This document shows positions 1 through 11,799 of a DNA stretch of 64,000 bases, one piece after another (position 1 is the stretch's first letter; each line of letters begins with the position of its first letter). The notes beneath the pieces are model-generated. The model was given only the letters and a program-made list of their open reading frames with translations, ran no database searches and was not told the DNA's origin. A program made the translations under genes and the position numbers. Source of the stretch: Lota lota (lineage: Eukaryota > Chordata > Actinopteri > Gadiformes > Lotidae); assembly GCA_026745465.1 (NCBI GenBank), contig JACYXH010000695.1, positions 1,050,001 to 1,114,000 of the forward strand, written 5' to 3'.

Positions 1-1264
1 CTTCATCGCTTGATGAAGGAACCCCCACATCTACCCTCCGATTAGTAGTCCCTGAACCTCATCACAAAATATTTGCATGAAACTGCTTAAAAACAATGTC
101 TCTGGGGAGTTTCTCTAGCTAGATGTTATTATTACGTGACACAATTCTTTTTAAAGTTTTTTGTGTCTCCGCCCTGGGCTACGGATTGTCTCGTAAATCA
201 GGTAATTGAATAATGATTGACTAATAATGCTGCAGGGGGTGAGGTTCTGTCAAAGCACATGAGACACATGAGAGTCCCTACTGAAAACAAACCTGATCAG
301 TAAATCTTTAATGGGTATTTCATGTTGTCATTTCCAATGACAAACTTTAAAGCAGCTTCCCCATAAATAATTGTTAGAAAGTATATTCTTCTGGGTTCTG
401 AGATTAGTAGCTGGAAGACCATTGGAAGTGAATGGGAGCTTGTAGCTCACTGTAATTGGTGGACTGAATGCAAGGTAACCCTTGAGCACTGCACTTGCTA
501 CAACTTTGCTACCTTACAGGTCATGATAAGCTGCTACTCAAGCAAAGCAATACAATGCATCCATGACCCATTAAAAAAACAATACAATGTAATCATTAGG
601 CTTTCATGGAATGTTCAAACTGTTGCTCAGTGGTAGGTTAAATAAGTACTTTTGCAATGCTACTTAATTAACTTACTTGACCCCCAGTCTTGCAGTGTTT
701 TCTGTGGCTAAAGTATCTCTGGTTTTACAAGCACCTTTTCAAGATGTTTTCATTCTCCTTTAATATATAAATGGGATTTATATAGCGCTTTCCGACTTGT
801 GGCCACGCAAAGCACACAGTTATTGCCTCACATTCACCCATTCTTACACATATTCATAAACCGACGGCCGGGTCAACCATGCAAAGCAACTGCCAGCTCG
901 TCGGGAGCAGTTAGGGTAAAGTGTCTTGCACGAGGACATCTCAACATTTGGCTAGGAGGAACAGGTTATCAAACCAGTAATCTTCCGGTTGCTAGACAAC
1001 CCACTCAACTTCCAGAGCCACTGCAGAGTGTCTGCCGCCCCAAGGCAAATTTTTATTCTAGGAAAACCATTACATAACAATGACTCAAAACAAAGGGTCT
1101 AGTTTAAGTCTGTAGTTTTTAGTAAAAGTAGTGGATGGCATCGGACGTATATTTGAAGTTTAGTTGGTATCAACCCGAAACGGACGATTCCTGTTTGCGG
1201 AAAGGCTTGATATGTACAGTTGACTTCAATGTTCCCTTTTTTGTTGCATAATACTCACTGCTAG
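1..1264 (+). other. eaf2 intron (upstream part), no exon seen
   Basis: No segment encodes the upstream EAF exons, so this is taken as the intron preceding the 1265 exon. It is AT-rich and ordinary, apart from a repeat fragment near 770-1070. Confidence 0.6.
770..1070 (+). repeat. Teleost interspersed repeat fragment
   Basis: Contains phrases that recur in fish repeats: atttatatagcgctttcc at the left, cacattcacccattcttaca, gtgtcttgcacgaggacat and cttccggttgctagac at the right. It is not a gene, although it holds an open frame of 92 codons. The exact family is not identified. Confidence 0.55.
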
Positions 1265-2060
1265 GGTTCCACTGCCCCGGTCACTGTCTTCAAAGGATCC
1301 AAGAGGCCCTACATGAAAGAATGCATCCTCATTGTGAACCACGACACCGGCGAATACCGCCTGGAAAAACTCAACAGCAACATAGCAGTCAAAAAGACCA
1401 GGCGAGTAGCTTGCTGCATGCTATATCCCGCCAGTGCCACCCAAACACACACCGTAGGCCCTCTGAGTCAATCTGTGTTTTACTGTATATGCATATGCCG
1501 TCTGGCCATCCAGGGCTGAGGGGAGCAGTAAGGTCCAGTCCCGTCTGGAGCAGCAGACCAGCCGGCTGAGCCAGCAGATGAAGAGCGGGGGCAGCGGAAC
1601 CAAGGCCCCGGCCAGCAGCAAGAGCCCTCCCCCCAAAGAGAAGATGTTCCCCGCTTCGCCCATGGACGACATTGAGAGAGGTAGGGCGGACCGTCCTTAA
1701 TGTTGTACTCGTGCACCCCCCGACCATAGCGCTTTTCCCAACCTTGCTTTTGTCATTTTAGTTGGATATTAGAAATCGTAGTACTGTAAAGTCTTATCAC
1801 AATGATATACACACTAGGGGTGTAACGGTTCCCAGGAGAAACGGTTCAGTTCGTTTCAAGGTTTTCAGTTCGGAAATATATACATATGTATATATTCCTT
1901 GTCCAAGTTCTAATATGAATGTCTGCCCTAACATGGAAGCGTATACTTGGTACTTTATTTAAACTATTGTGTATCTTCCCTTTTTAAGATTTATTTTTAT
2001 TTTTATAAGCATCACACAAGATAAAGCAATAGACCTGGTCAGTGTGGTTCCATGCCGATT

Positions 2061-2091
<31 letters not shown>

Positions 2092-3429
2092 ATGTTAAAC
2101 CTCATTTGAAAATCAGTAACTATGACCAAATGGATAACTGGAAGTTTGAACCCTGTTATCCTAACCCATAAATCCATGATGCTAACTTGCTCCACAATAG
2201 ACAGGAATAAATGTTTGTAACTCGTGATTATGTCAACAAAATTGGACATGAACAGGAACAGGTTGTTCAGCCTTGTTAAGACAAACAGAAAATCGATGAT
2301 TCGTAATGTACAGGTTGTGGTATTGAATCAGATGGCGAATCAATGCTGGACATATTAACTTCTATGCTATTTTGAATGACTACCCGAATCTACCCGATTT
2401 AAGTTTTTTTTTCTTCCTATTACTTAAAAGTTGCTGCCGTTGACAGTATTTGTACGTTGACGGGGGGTGGGGGTTGTCCCTCCTCTGCCGCAGAGCTGAT
2501 GGAGGAGGCGCGGGACATGGACCAGATGAGCAGCGGGGACAGCTCCTCCGACTCCCACAGCTCCTCATCCTCCAGCAGCGAGGACAGCTCCAGCAGCAGC
2601 GACGAGGAGGGGGGCCGGCGACGTTCCTCACCCTCGGCCCAGGCCCAAGCACCGGCCCTGGCCCCTGCTGTCACCGCCGTCCCATCCCCAACACTCCACA
2701 GCATGCCCGTCATCACGGGGAACCCCCTGGGTGGCGCCCCCCAGCACCCCAACCGCCCGGAGGAGAGCGGTGGGGTAGGGGTCCATATAAACACACTCAG
2801 TGAGTTGGTGCCCCGTTGTCTAATTCCTCACGGCTTTACTGGGGCGGGCTGTCTAGTCAAGTGGTAAGATTAAGTTGGGGCGTTTGACCATAGACCATAT
2901 TTACAGAGACCTATCATTGGTCTTTGGAATGTATGTCAACATCACCGCTTTATGCAGAGGCAAAGACTGGCCTGTTAACAAATATGAGTTAACGGGCGAG
3001 CTGTGGTTTTTCTGGATATAAACATTTACTTTTCTCAACCGATTTCAATCAATCGTTTATATTCAAAGGGTTATGATCTAGGTGAAGTAAAAAGAAACAT
3101 ATACATCTTAAATAGATAAAAATGACGTTATAGTGTTATTAAATCCAGAAAAACCATAGCCCCTCCGTTAACTCATATTTGTGGAACATTTCATAATTTC
3201 ATTCAAATGTGCTGGCGACTTTTGCTGCCTCAACCCCGGCTGCTGCTCATTATAATTTAAACTTGGTCAAAGTCAACTTGGATAAACGCGACAGCTCAAG
3301 GACAGTAACTATTCTCAAGTCTAGACCTCAGGGATTGCCTCATCATCTCATCGCCAACCAGCCACTGCCCTCCCGTTATTGTACCGCATCTCCATGAATA
3401 AGGATTGTCTTTAATACGAAAAGTGTGGC

Positions 3430-3502
<73 letters not shown>

Positions 3503-3590
3503 TTAGTTGATCCATCTCCCTGTCCCATTTTCTGTTGCAGAGAATGACCTCCAGCTCAGCGAGTCAGGAAGCGAAAGTGACAGTGACTGA
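1265..3590 (+). CDS. eaf2: ELL-associated factor 2 (3' four coding exons; 5' end outside window)
   Basis: Coding exons read as 1265-1401, 1514-1680, 2494-2799 and 3541-3590 (stop TGA 3588-3590), joining in frame to 219 residues. EAF proteins bind ELL and stimulate RNA polymerase II elongation in the super elongation complex in the nucleus. Visible: the end of the conserved N-terminal EAF domain ([19 protein letters not shown], then [12 protein letters not shown] and VKKTR), the MDDIER segment, a Ser/Asp/Glu-rich transactivation stretch ([12 protein letters not shown] and following), and the family C-terminal tail [20 protein letters not shown] and MDQMSS match EAF2 better than EAF1. About the first 70 residues must lie upstream of base 1. 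The Pro/Ala-rich linker after the acidic block looks longer than in human EAF2. The first intron has a GC donor at 1402-1403; only that site keeps the frame. Family identity is very sure, the paralog fairly sure. Confidence 0.93.
1812..1880 (+). repeat. Degenerate DNA-transposon-like fragment
   Basis: The phrase ctaggggtgtaacggttccc followed by cggttcagttcg resembles the terminal part of common fish hAT-like repeats. Only one end is recognisable. It lies in the eaf2 intron between 1681 and 2493. Confidence 0.3.
3433..3500 (+). repeat. (AT)n microsatellite in last eaf2 intron
   Basis: Uninterrupted AT dinucleotides over about 68 bp, ending 40 bp before the last eaf2 coding exon. The acceptor region tttctgttgcag remains intact between repeat and exon. 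Confidence 0.95.
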
Positions 3591-3942
3591 GCGACAGTGG
3601 GGCGGATTCCAGGGTCTTCTCAGTGGTACTGGGCTGGAATTAAGTGCTCAGCCGGACCATTGCTTGCTATTATTGGGAGTGTTCATCTCTCATTCATATG
3701 TGTAACGTCCTGGGACTCACGATTGCCATTGTTGCTAGTGTGCTCAGAAGGTTATCCTTTTGGAAACGTTCATATTCAATCATATTCAAACTTCCGAAAA
3801 CAAAATCATGTTTGTTATTTAACACAACGGACTACGATGGGATTTGGTTGCCAACTACCTTTTTCCTGCATTTCAATGAGTCCCATTTAGTTTCAGTCAT
3901 GTGACGAGAGAAAAGCTGTGATCAATTGTTGGATACATATTT

Positions 3943-3998
<56 letters not shown>

Positions 3999-5459
3999 GC
4001 AAATGGGCTATTTGCCGATTATGTCTTAAGTGGTGTTTATTTGTAATTAAAGAAGTAAAGAATTGCAGATGAGCCTATATGTATATATGTATGTTTTAGG
4101 AAATGCCACATTGCTATCAGGAATGGGCAAACTGTTCTTGAGCATTTCTGTTAGTTTTAGAAGCCAGTGCCTGATTACTTTTGACTAATTTAGTTAAATT
4201 CCATTTGAAGGAATTGTCTTAAAAGGCCCCTTGTTTATTTATTGATATTTCATTATTCGTAGGTCTGACTTGGTTAGGTAGCCTTGTCATTCGGACACAT
4301 TTTCAGTAGGTGCATGGCCTTTGTAGAGAACCTGCGATACTTGAATTGGACTATTTATAATAAAATTGTTTACTCTGACCAACAGATAATTGCTTAATAT
4401 ATTTGATATCAATTTCAGTTGAGAAAACAACAAAGTGACAGTTGATAGGTAGTTGTAAGCATCAATACTGTGCCTCAATGTGATTTCCTTTGGGACTTTG
4501 CTATGAATTTGCCTTAGGTCATTATTACTACATTCAAGTCGTATACTGAAATATAGATGATAAGTGAGAAGATGCACTAAACAACATTCTGAGTTGCAGA
4601 TTTCAATATTGTAATAGATATCAATGTAATTCCTTTGTAGATTAATAAACATTCAAATTGACTTCTAATGTGTTTTGTCATACTGGATCGTTGCATGAGT
4701 AATCATGAGTTGCTTGACTCACGCAACTGCTACTTTGGCCTATGTACACTTATAACCTGTTACGTTACCAAACATTACGCAATATCCACCGACCGACCGT
4801 GACAACACCATGATCTCCAAAATTTGAATTATTTTGAGATTCAAATTTTACATATATTAATGTTTGATGATCAAATGTTAACCATCTGCAGCCCTTTTCC
4901 CCTTTGAAATCACTGGGACTGTTTATTGTATTGTCAAAATCATGACATACATAAATGCCAGTGCAAAAACGTATTCAGGATCACACTTGATAAGAGTTGG
5001 AAGTGATATCACGTAGACCATTTTTGCAATTTCTGGATATATTGTTTCACAGATAGCATATAAATCATAATAATACAAAAACAAAATATATGAATATCTA
5101 GCATCTGAGATGAGATAACGTTTATTGTTTTATTTTCTTCTAATAAGCCTTCTATTAACCCAGTTCTTTTTATGGTATTTTTTTTTTTAAAGGGATGCTA
5201 AAGGCTTACTTTAATTAAATTAGCCTATCGGTTACTATTATGCATACTACTATATTATTAAATAATCCATATTAGGCCTAGTATCCATCTGTCTGTTATA
5301 TGATTATTACACATATAGTATTATTAGTCATTGTATTTCCTCTACATTTATTTAAGGATTACTTTATTAAAGGTTAGTGTTTCTTGCACATTGTAGGCTA
5401 CATTTTGGTTAATGTGACAAAGTCCATTCAGTGGTTGGGCTGACGAATGCTATGCTGCT
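3591..5459 (+). other. eaf2 3' UTR and intergenic DNA
   Basis: No further exon is seen. It holds an (AT)n tract at about 3945-3994. AATAAA at 4644-4649 is the best candidate eaf2 polyadenylation signal, giving a 3' UTR of about 1 kb. The remainder up to the P450 promoter is AT-rich and unremarkable. Confidence 0.45.
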
Positions 5460-5468
5460 TATAAAAGG
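5460..5468 (+). promoter_or_regulatory. TATA box of the CYP27A gene
   Basis: TATAAAAGG matches the TATA consensus and sits 90 bp before the ATG at 5558, predicting a start of transcription near 5490 and a 5' UTR of roughly 65-70 bp. Confidence 0.65.
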
Positions 5469-5557
5469 CAACCGTTGTACGCGCAGAAGACACAACACCC
5501 CGTATTTCTTAGACGGATACACCTAACTATAACTGGGTGATCCGATTTTACGCTAAA

Positions 5558-8500
5558 ATGTTTGCCAGTTCACTAATGAACATCGGAAGTCGTGCATATA
5601 GACAAGATCACGCAAACGGGATAAACAAAATATCATTTTTTTTTAATTACAGCGTACATTGCAGACGCGGTGGATCAAGCACTACGTCTGTTGTTGACCA
5701 CAACAAGCAGAAAACGATAGACGATTTGGGTGGACCGAGTTTCATGAGAACTTTATATTGGCTTATCGGTAAAGGATATTTACCATTATCACATCAAATG
5801 CAAGTAAGTGCTCTTCGACTGAAACGTCTAGCTTATGGACATATCCATGGTGTAGCCTATTTGTCGTGCAATTGTAATTTTTTTTGATTAATATTATTTT
5901 ATTAATGTTATCCTGACCCAAACATAGTTTGCCTGTAGGCTATCATATGACATACAAAGTTGGGCTATAATCGAATAAAGTGAACCTCAGCATATTATTA
6001 ATTTATTTCATGTTTATCATTGTGGGTCAGTAGCAGGGCCGTATTGACACCTCACACATGACACATGAAATGAATTATGATGAAATGTTCAACAACTTAG
6101 CCTTTGTTATATAACTCAATACAGAGTCATGCTGTAGGCCTAACTATTCAATGTTTCAACAGTCAGCAAGTGCTTTTAAATATAGACACCTTGTAATTCA
6201 CAGATGCACAAATGCCTAACAGTAACATTATTTCGTTTGGCGCTCCCACTTAACCTCCTCCCATTTTTTATTTATTGCTTTTTTAATGCTACTGACTGTT
6301 GATGAAGACACGTGTCAACGTCAAATTCACGTTTATTATTATTTGGCGTCATTTTTGGGTCCGTCAGCTCGCAGTATGTTGCACTGTGAATACAGTACGT
6401 TAACGTAAAATGAGATCGAACAACAAATTGTTCTTATGCGATCTTGGGCCCCTGGGCACGTTGCCCATATGGTTAATCCGGCCCTGGTCATTTGCCTGTC
6501 CATAGATACAGTCGGAGATTTAAGCAGTAAGGCAAGAGAGGCCATTATTTATTTTTTACAACAGATAGGGGGCGTTGTAAGGCACGACGCAAAGTGGAGC
6601 CAATCAGAATCAAGGGCCGGAACTATCCGTTTTATAAGTGCGGGATAATCGACGACAAGTGCTGTTATCGAAAAGGAAGGTACGACGAGGGGCAGCCTGG
6701 AAGCAGTACGCAGAAGTCTGCCAAATTAAACCCAAACACAGTTCCCAGTAGAGCACATATGCGAAGATCTGCGTCGCTACTCAGTGACCGTACACGATCC
6801 TTTACCGACCGATAACCTACGCGTACGTGAAGACGTGTTGTCCACCCACAGTTTAGCAAAGCGTCGCCCTTCACAGCAACTAATCAGGGATTGGTGGAGC
6901 GTTAAACATACAGTGTTTTGTTTACGACAGCCAGAGACAATAATCAAATGTACTGTATACTACAGTATACTGTATACTGTATACTACTATATAATACTGT
7001 ATGTATTGTGATGAAGACTCTGTGTCATGCATTTTCGATTCCGTATTTGCTCATCAGTTCATGTACGTTTGTGGTCGGAAACGCTACACTGCCCCCCTTG
7101 TGTATACGTTTCCATTGACCTGGACCTTGTGCATTGGGCAATCAAGGCACACAGGATAAACCAACTATCACCACACACAGAGCACCGTTTAACACCTGCT
7201 CTGTCTGTAACATTTGGCCAACTCTCAAATAAACTGGTTGGTACAACATCTACCTGTGTCATGTGTCAGGACCCCAGCAAAGCCACTTTGGTGGCATGTG
7301 GCAGGGTCAACTGCCACAGAGTACATGGGTTGGAGTCAAATGTTGTCTGACAGGAATAGTAGCTCAGCCAGTCTATAACATAAAAACTGTGGCTGTCCCC
7401 GTCTGGAACCACGCAAGAATCAATTGTCAAGATTTCATCACTTGCCTCAAGGAACGGATCGCCTCTGTCACGTTAAACATTCATGAGAGACCTGAAATTA
7501 GACAGGACACATGTCTGCAGTGACTGAGACTCTTCACAATGAGCTGCAGAAGCAGCTTATATATTTAGGAGACTCTAACTGGTCTGTGGGGCAGCCAGCA
7601 TGTTAAATGCAGGCATATCAGGATCATCATACATGTTGGCCAGGCCTCCTCCACTGGACTGTAGTTACTTATTGCTTTGCTCATGTGACTGGCCTTTGGC
7701 CATCAGTGAGATTTTGGGATGAGGCCATTGCTCAACAAGTTCAGGAACAGGATGTGTCTGACGCTGACCCTTTTTTGCAGTGATGTTCCAGGCGAGGGGG
7801 GAGCTGCTCCAAGATGGGGGGAAAATACCCAATTCCAAACACCCTAACCACTAGACTACAACATGTCCATTATCCTGCCGACTTGCACCCTTTGTTTGAA
7901 TAATTATATTTTGGGGATTTTATTTGTTAACTCCAATGCAATAAACTTCCTAACATTGTGAAGCAAAATGTACCAAGTGTTGGCTTGTTCAACTACTAAT
8001 AGGGAATGCGAGCTAGGTTTAGACCGTTGTGAGACAGGCTAGTTTTGCCCTGCTGATGGGGTGTTGATTCACCAGTAATTCATGATAAAATAAGACAAGA
8101 TAACACTTTGTTGATCCCCAGACTGGGAAATTTGGGTGTTTAAAGCAGCAGAAAAACGCTCCATCTTGCACCTTGGGGGGAGGAGCCTATAGCTGAAGGT
8201 GCTCCTCCTCTGCCACAGCACATCATAGAGGGGGTGGGAGGGGTGGTCCAGCATGGTCTCGATTTTGTCCCTCATCCTCCTCTCCAGCACTGCCTCCAGA
8301 CTGTCCAGTTGTAGTCCAACAACAGAGCTGGCCATTCTCACCATCTTGTTGGGTCTGTGAATCTCCCCAGCCCTGTTGCCGGCACGCCACAGCTAACAGC
8401 AGTGTGCTGGCTACCACAGACCGGTAGAACATCTGCAGTAACCTACTGCACACATCGAAGAACCTGAGCCTCCTGAGAAAGAAGAGCCCACTCTGTCCTT

Positions 8501-9728
8501 TTCGCTAGAGGGCCTCAGTGTTGTCAGTCCATTCAAGTTTGTTGTTTATGTGCGCTCCAGGGAACCTGAATGAGTCCCCCATCTCTATTTCCTCCCCCTG
8601 GGTGGTAATAAGGGTTGGGGGCTTCCTGCTCCGTCGGCTTGGTCTTGCCGATGTTGAGCTGGAGGTGGTTCTCCCCGGACCATCTGTCGAAGCTCCCTAC
8701 CATAACTCTGATGATTCATTAAAGAATTGCCCAATGATGATTGACTGTAACACAGACCTCAAACTTTCTATAAAATATTTATGTTAATGTATAAAGTACT
8801 GGATTTGTAGTATGATCCACCTCTACCCATCCAGAAACCGCTAACCAGCAACAGCTAACCACTTGCCAATGCATTTGCTCCTAGATTGAACACAGCAAGA
8901 TCTACGGCCCTCTGTGGAAGTCAACATTTGGCCCCATGGTCCTCGTGAACGTGGCCAACGCCGACATGATTGAGCAGGTGCTGAGGCATGAAGGACGCCA
9001 CCCGATCAGGACGGACATGCCCCACTGGAGGGGCTACCGGGAGCTCAAAAACAAGGCCTACGGACCCCTATCACAGTGAGTGAATCCTTAAGGCACACTG
9101 ATCATTCTTCTTCATTTAATTGTATTTGACTTTATTTGGTTGGTTTGAAGGAGAGCGATATGTTTGTTTCCCTCAAGGAAGTCCTTGTGACTTCCTTGAC
9201 ATCTTGAAGTTTCCTACAGTGTTGGTTTATACAAACATATTGTCGTTTGTCCTGTCAGACCTGTTCTGACAACACCCCACTGTGCGTGTGTGGAACATGG
9301 TGTGTCAATATTGGACATTTTCACAAGAGCGCTTCCCAGATTTAGTATGTACGTATTTTCTAACTCCAGGAAATGTTCAGGAAAGAAATGGATAGATCGG
9401 TCATCACCAATTGTTGACCATATTGACAAAACAATTACCTGGCAATCGATTATAGCTAAATATCACAAAGGTGTCTAAGCATTTCTGCTCTTTCTGCTGT
9501 CCTCACAGAAACGGTGCCGATTGGTTGCACATTCGCAGCGTTCTCAACCCACACTTGCTCAAGCCTGTGCATGTGTCACTGTACGCCAACACCCTCAACA
9601 CGGTCGTGACAGACTTCATTGACAGGGCCACCTGGCTGAGGGAGAAGAAGGGCCAGGGCATCATGGTCCACAACCTGGCCGAAGAGCTGTACAAGTTTGC
9701 TTTTGAAGGTCAGCTGTCTCAGGCAGCT

Positions 9729-9800
<72 letters not shown>

Positions 9801-11754
9801 CCAACAGTAGTTAGCATGCTGGTAAAGTAAGTGGACTCACTATTCCAAACCTCTGAGACCAGCTTCACCTCCATTCTCCATTAAGGCGCACATCATTTCA
9901 CATTGGCTTTTAGTTTGTAGGCGTACTTAGCCCGGGATGAAGAATGTTGAGCAAAATGTTGCCGTGTCTGATCTTGCAGTTCCTAAGGTGTCTTCACCTT
10001 CACCTTTATAGGGGATCACATCTTTAAAGTCGGCAAGTCTTTTTTCGTTTTCACTTCTACACAGTGGAACCTTTGGGTGACATCAGGAGGGAGTTTTGTT
10101 GGATTATCTTCACCAATCATCTCTTATCAGAGATATGATTGTCATTATTATAACTCTAATTCAAAAACAAAAAACTGGTTTGCTCGAATTTCTCTAGTTT
10201 GTAGTCTACCAAAGAATATTTGGTAGACTAGTACAATGGAAGCTTTCCACATCTGCTGTGGAGTCCGATTTCTTTTCATCAGTTGTGTGGGTGTGCATGT
10301 CATAGTAATACTCGCATAAATCTGTAAAAACGTGTTGGGAAACATTACAAACAATCTTGTGTTTTGTCTCCATCGCAGGGATCTGCTCGGTGCTATTTGA
10401 GACCCGGATGGGCTGTCTGAACGAAGTGTTTCCCGAGGAGACTCGAAAGTTTATCGTCTCTGTGGGGGAGATGTTTCGTCTGTCTATGATTGTCCTCCTA
10501 TTCCCCAAGTTCCTTTGGCCCTACAATCCGATCTGGAAGCAATTTGTTGCGGCCTGGGACCACATCTTTAATGTCGGCAAGTCCTTTTTCATTTTCACTT
10601 TGACACACCTTTTTGGTCGCCTTTTGGTGACTGAGATATATTAACAGAGCAGGTTAATGAAGCGAAGAAACAAAAAAATCATACATGGAGGAGTACTCTT
10701 TAGTTCCAACAACCACCCCCTCACCCTGGCCCTTGAGCGTTAGGGTAATCTCACCTGTTGCCGCTGTGTGTTTAGCTGTAGAAAGATGACTTGGTTGTGC
10801 ATCACAGACTGAATGGTGTATGTGACAACAAAACGCCCATCTCCCCCTGCCTGAATTAGGATTGGCTGTTGTAAGAGTGGATAGGGGATTGGATTGAGGC
10901 TTGTGATTGTGTTTGAATCCCAGTCTAAAGAATCTGGGTTTGATCCCCAATTTCTGCAGTCTAAAGCATCCCTGAGCAAAATGCCTTGACCCTACCTTTG
11001 CATCTGAAGAAAATGGATGAAAGTGAATAAATTGCAATTCTGCCACATTATACCCCATCAGACAACATAAGTACATTTTCTCAAAAAAAATCAAATGTAC
11101 TAATCTTTTCCTTATTGTATGCTTAACCATTACCCTTTTAATTCAGATTGAATTCCCTCCCATATAGCAGAGAAACTGGTGCAGCAAAAGATTGAGGCCA
11201 TCCAGGAGAAGGTGCGTCTAGGTGAGCCCATGGAGGGAGAGTACCTCACCCATCTGCTACTCAGCGATCAGATGACCCTGGAGGAGATCCTGGCCAGCAT
11301 CACTGAGCTCCTGGTGGCTGGAGTTGACACGGTAAGGTATATGAAGGAGTTATCCAGAATAAGGATTAGGCAGTAGTTCAGTGTTATCAGCATCAGGGAG
11401 TTTTTGGTCACCGAATGCGTAAGGTACAAGAAACATACAAGATAATGTAAGATACTAAGATACATGATGAGAAGCTTGACTTCGTAATCGTAACTAACAA
11501 TGTTTTTAGGCTTTGGGCATCATCTATTTAATAATAGATATTGTGTCACTGATAAATGTTTATTCCTAACTGCAGGATAATATGCCATCAATGGCCTGCA
11601 GTTATGTTTTAACATTTATCTGTGACACGAGCTAGACATGCATGGCATGGTGAGGAGTGGTTACATGGCTAGAAATGGTTTAAGCTTTTGGATACAGATG
11701 GTGTGCGTACAGGGCCAAGTGGAATATGCTCGAGGACAGAGAATAATACGGTGT

Positions 11755-11799
<45 letters not shown>

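Larger units (their letters stand above)
5804..8884 (+). other. CYP27A intron 1 (3.1 kb) rich in transposon remnants
   Basis: GT donor after CAA at 5803, acceptor CTAG at 8881-8884. It holds the hAT MITE at 6034-6486, a palindromic TACTGTATAC-rich stretch near 6950-7005, and an inverted LINE fragment at about 8090-8705. No exon is seen. Confidence 0.85.

Noticed and set aside
1406..1407. GT dinucleotide as the eaf2 donor
   Set aside because: Splicing here to 1514 would change frame and meet a stop immediately; the GC donor at 1402 preserves the EAF reading.
1389..1727. Open frame of 112 codons on the - strand
   Set aside because: It is the reverse of the eaf2 exon at 1514-1680 and has no family resemblance.
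2060..2091. Poly-C run as an assembly gap marker
   Set aside because: Flanking sequence is continuous and similar runs occur elsewhere; more likely a real or length-uncertain homopolymer in the eaf2 intron.
2380..2803. Long open frames in other frames and strand over eaf2 exon 3 of the window
   Set aside because: Shadows of the Ser/Glu-rich, GC-rich eaf2 coding exon.
5537..5557. Upstream start for the CYP27A protein
   Set aside because: The codon at 5537 is GTG, not ATG; the first in-frame ATG is 5558 and begins a plausible transit peptide.
10654..11130. 158-codon open frame on the - strand
   Set aside because: Lies in CYP27A intron 4 over repeat-like DNA; no recognisable domain or splice context.
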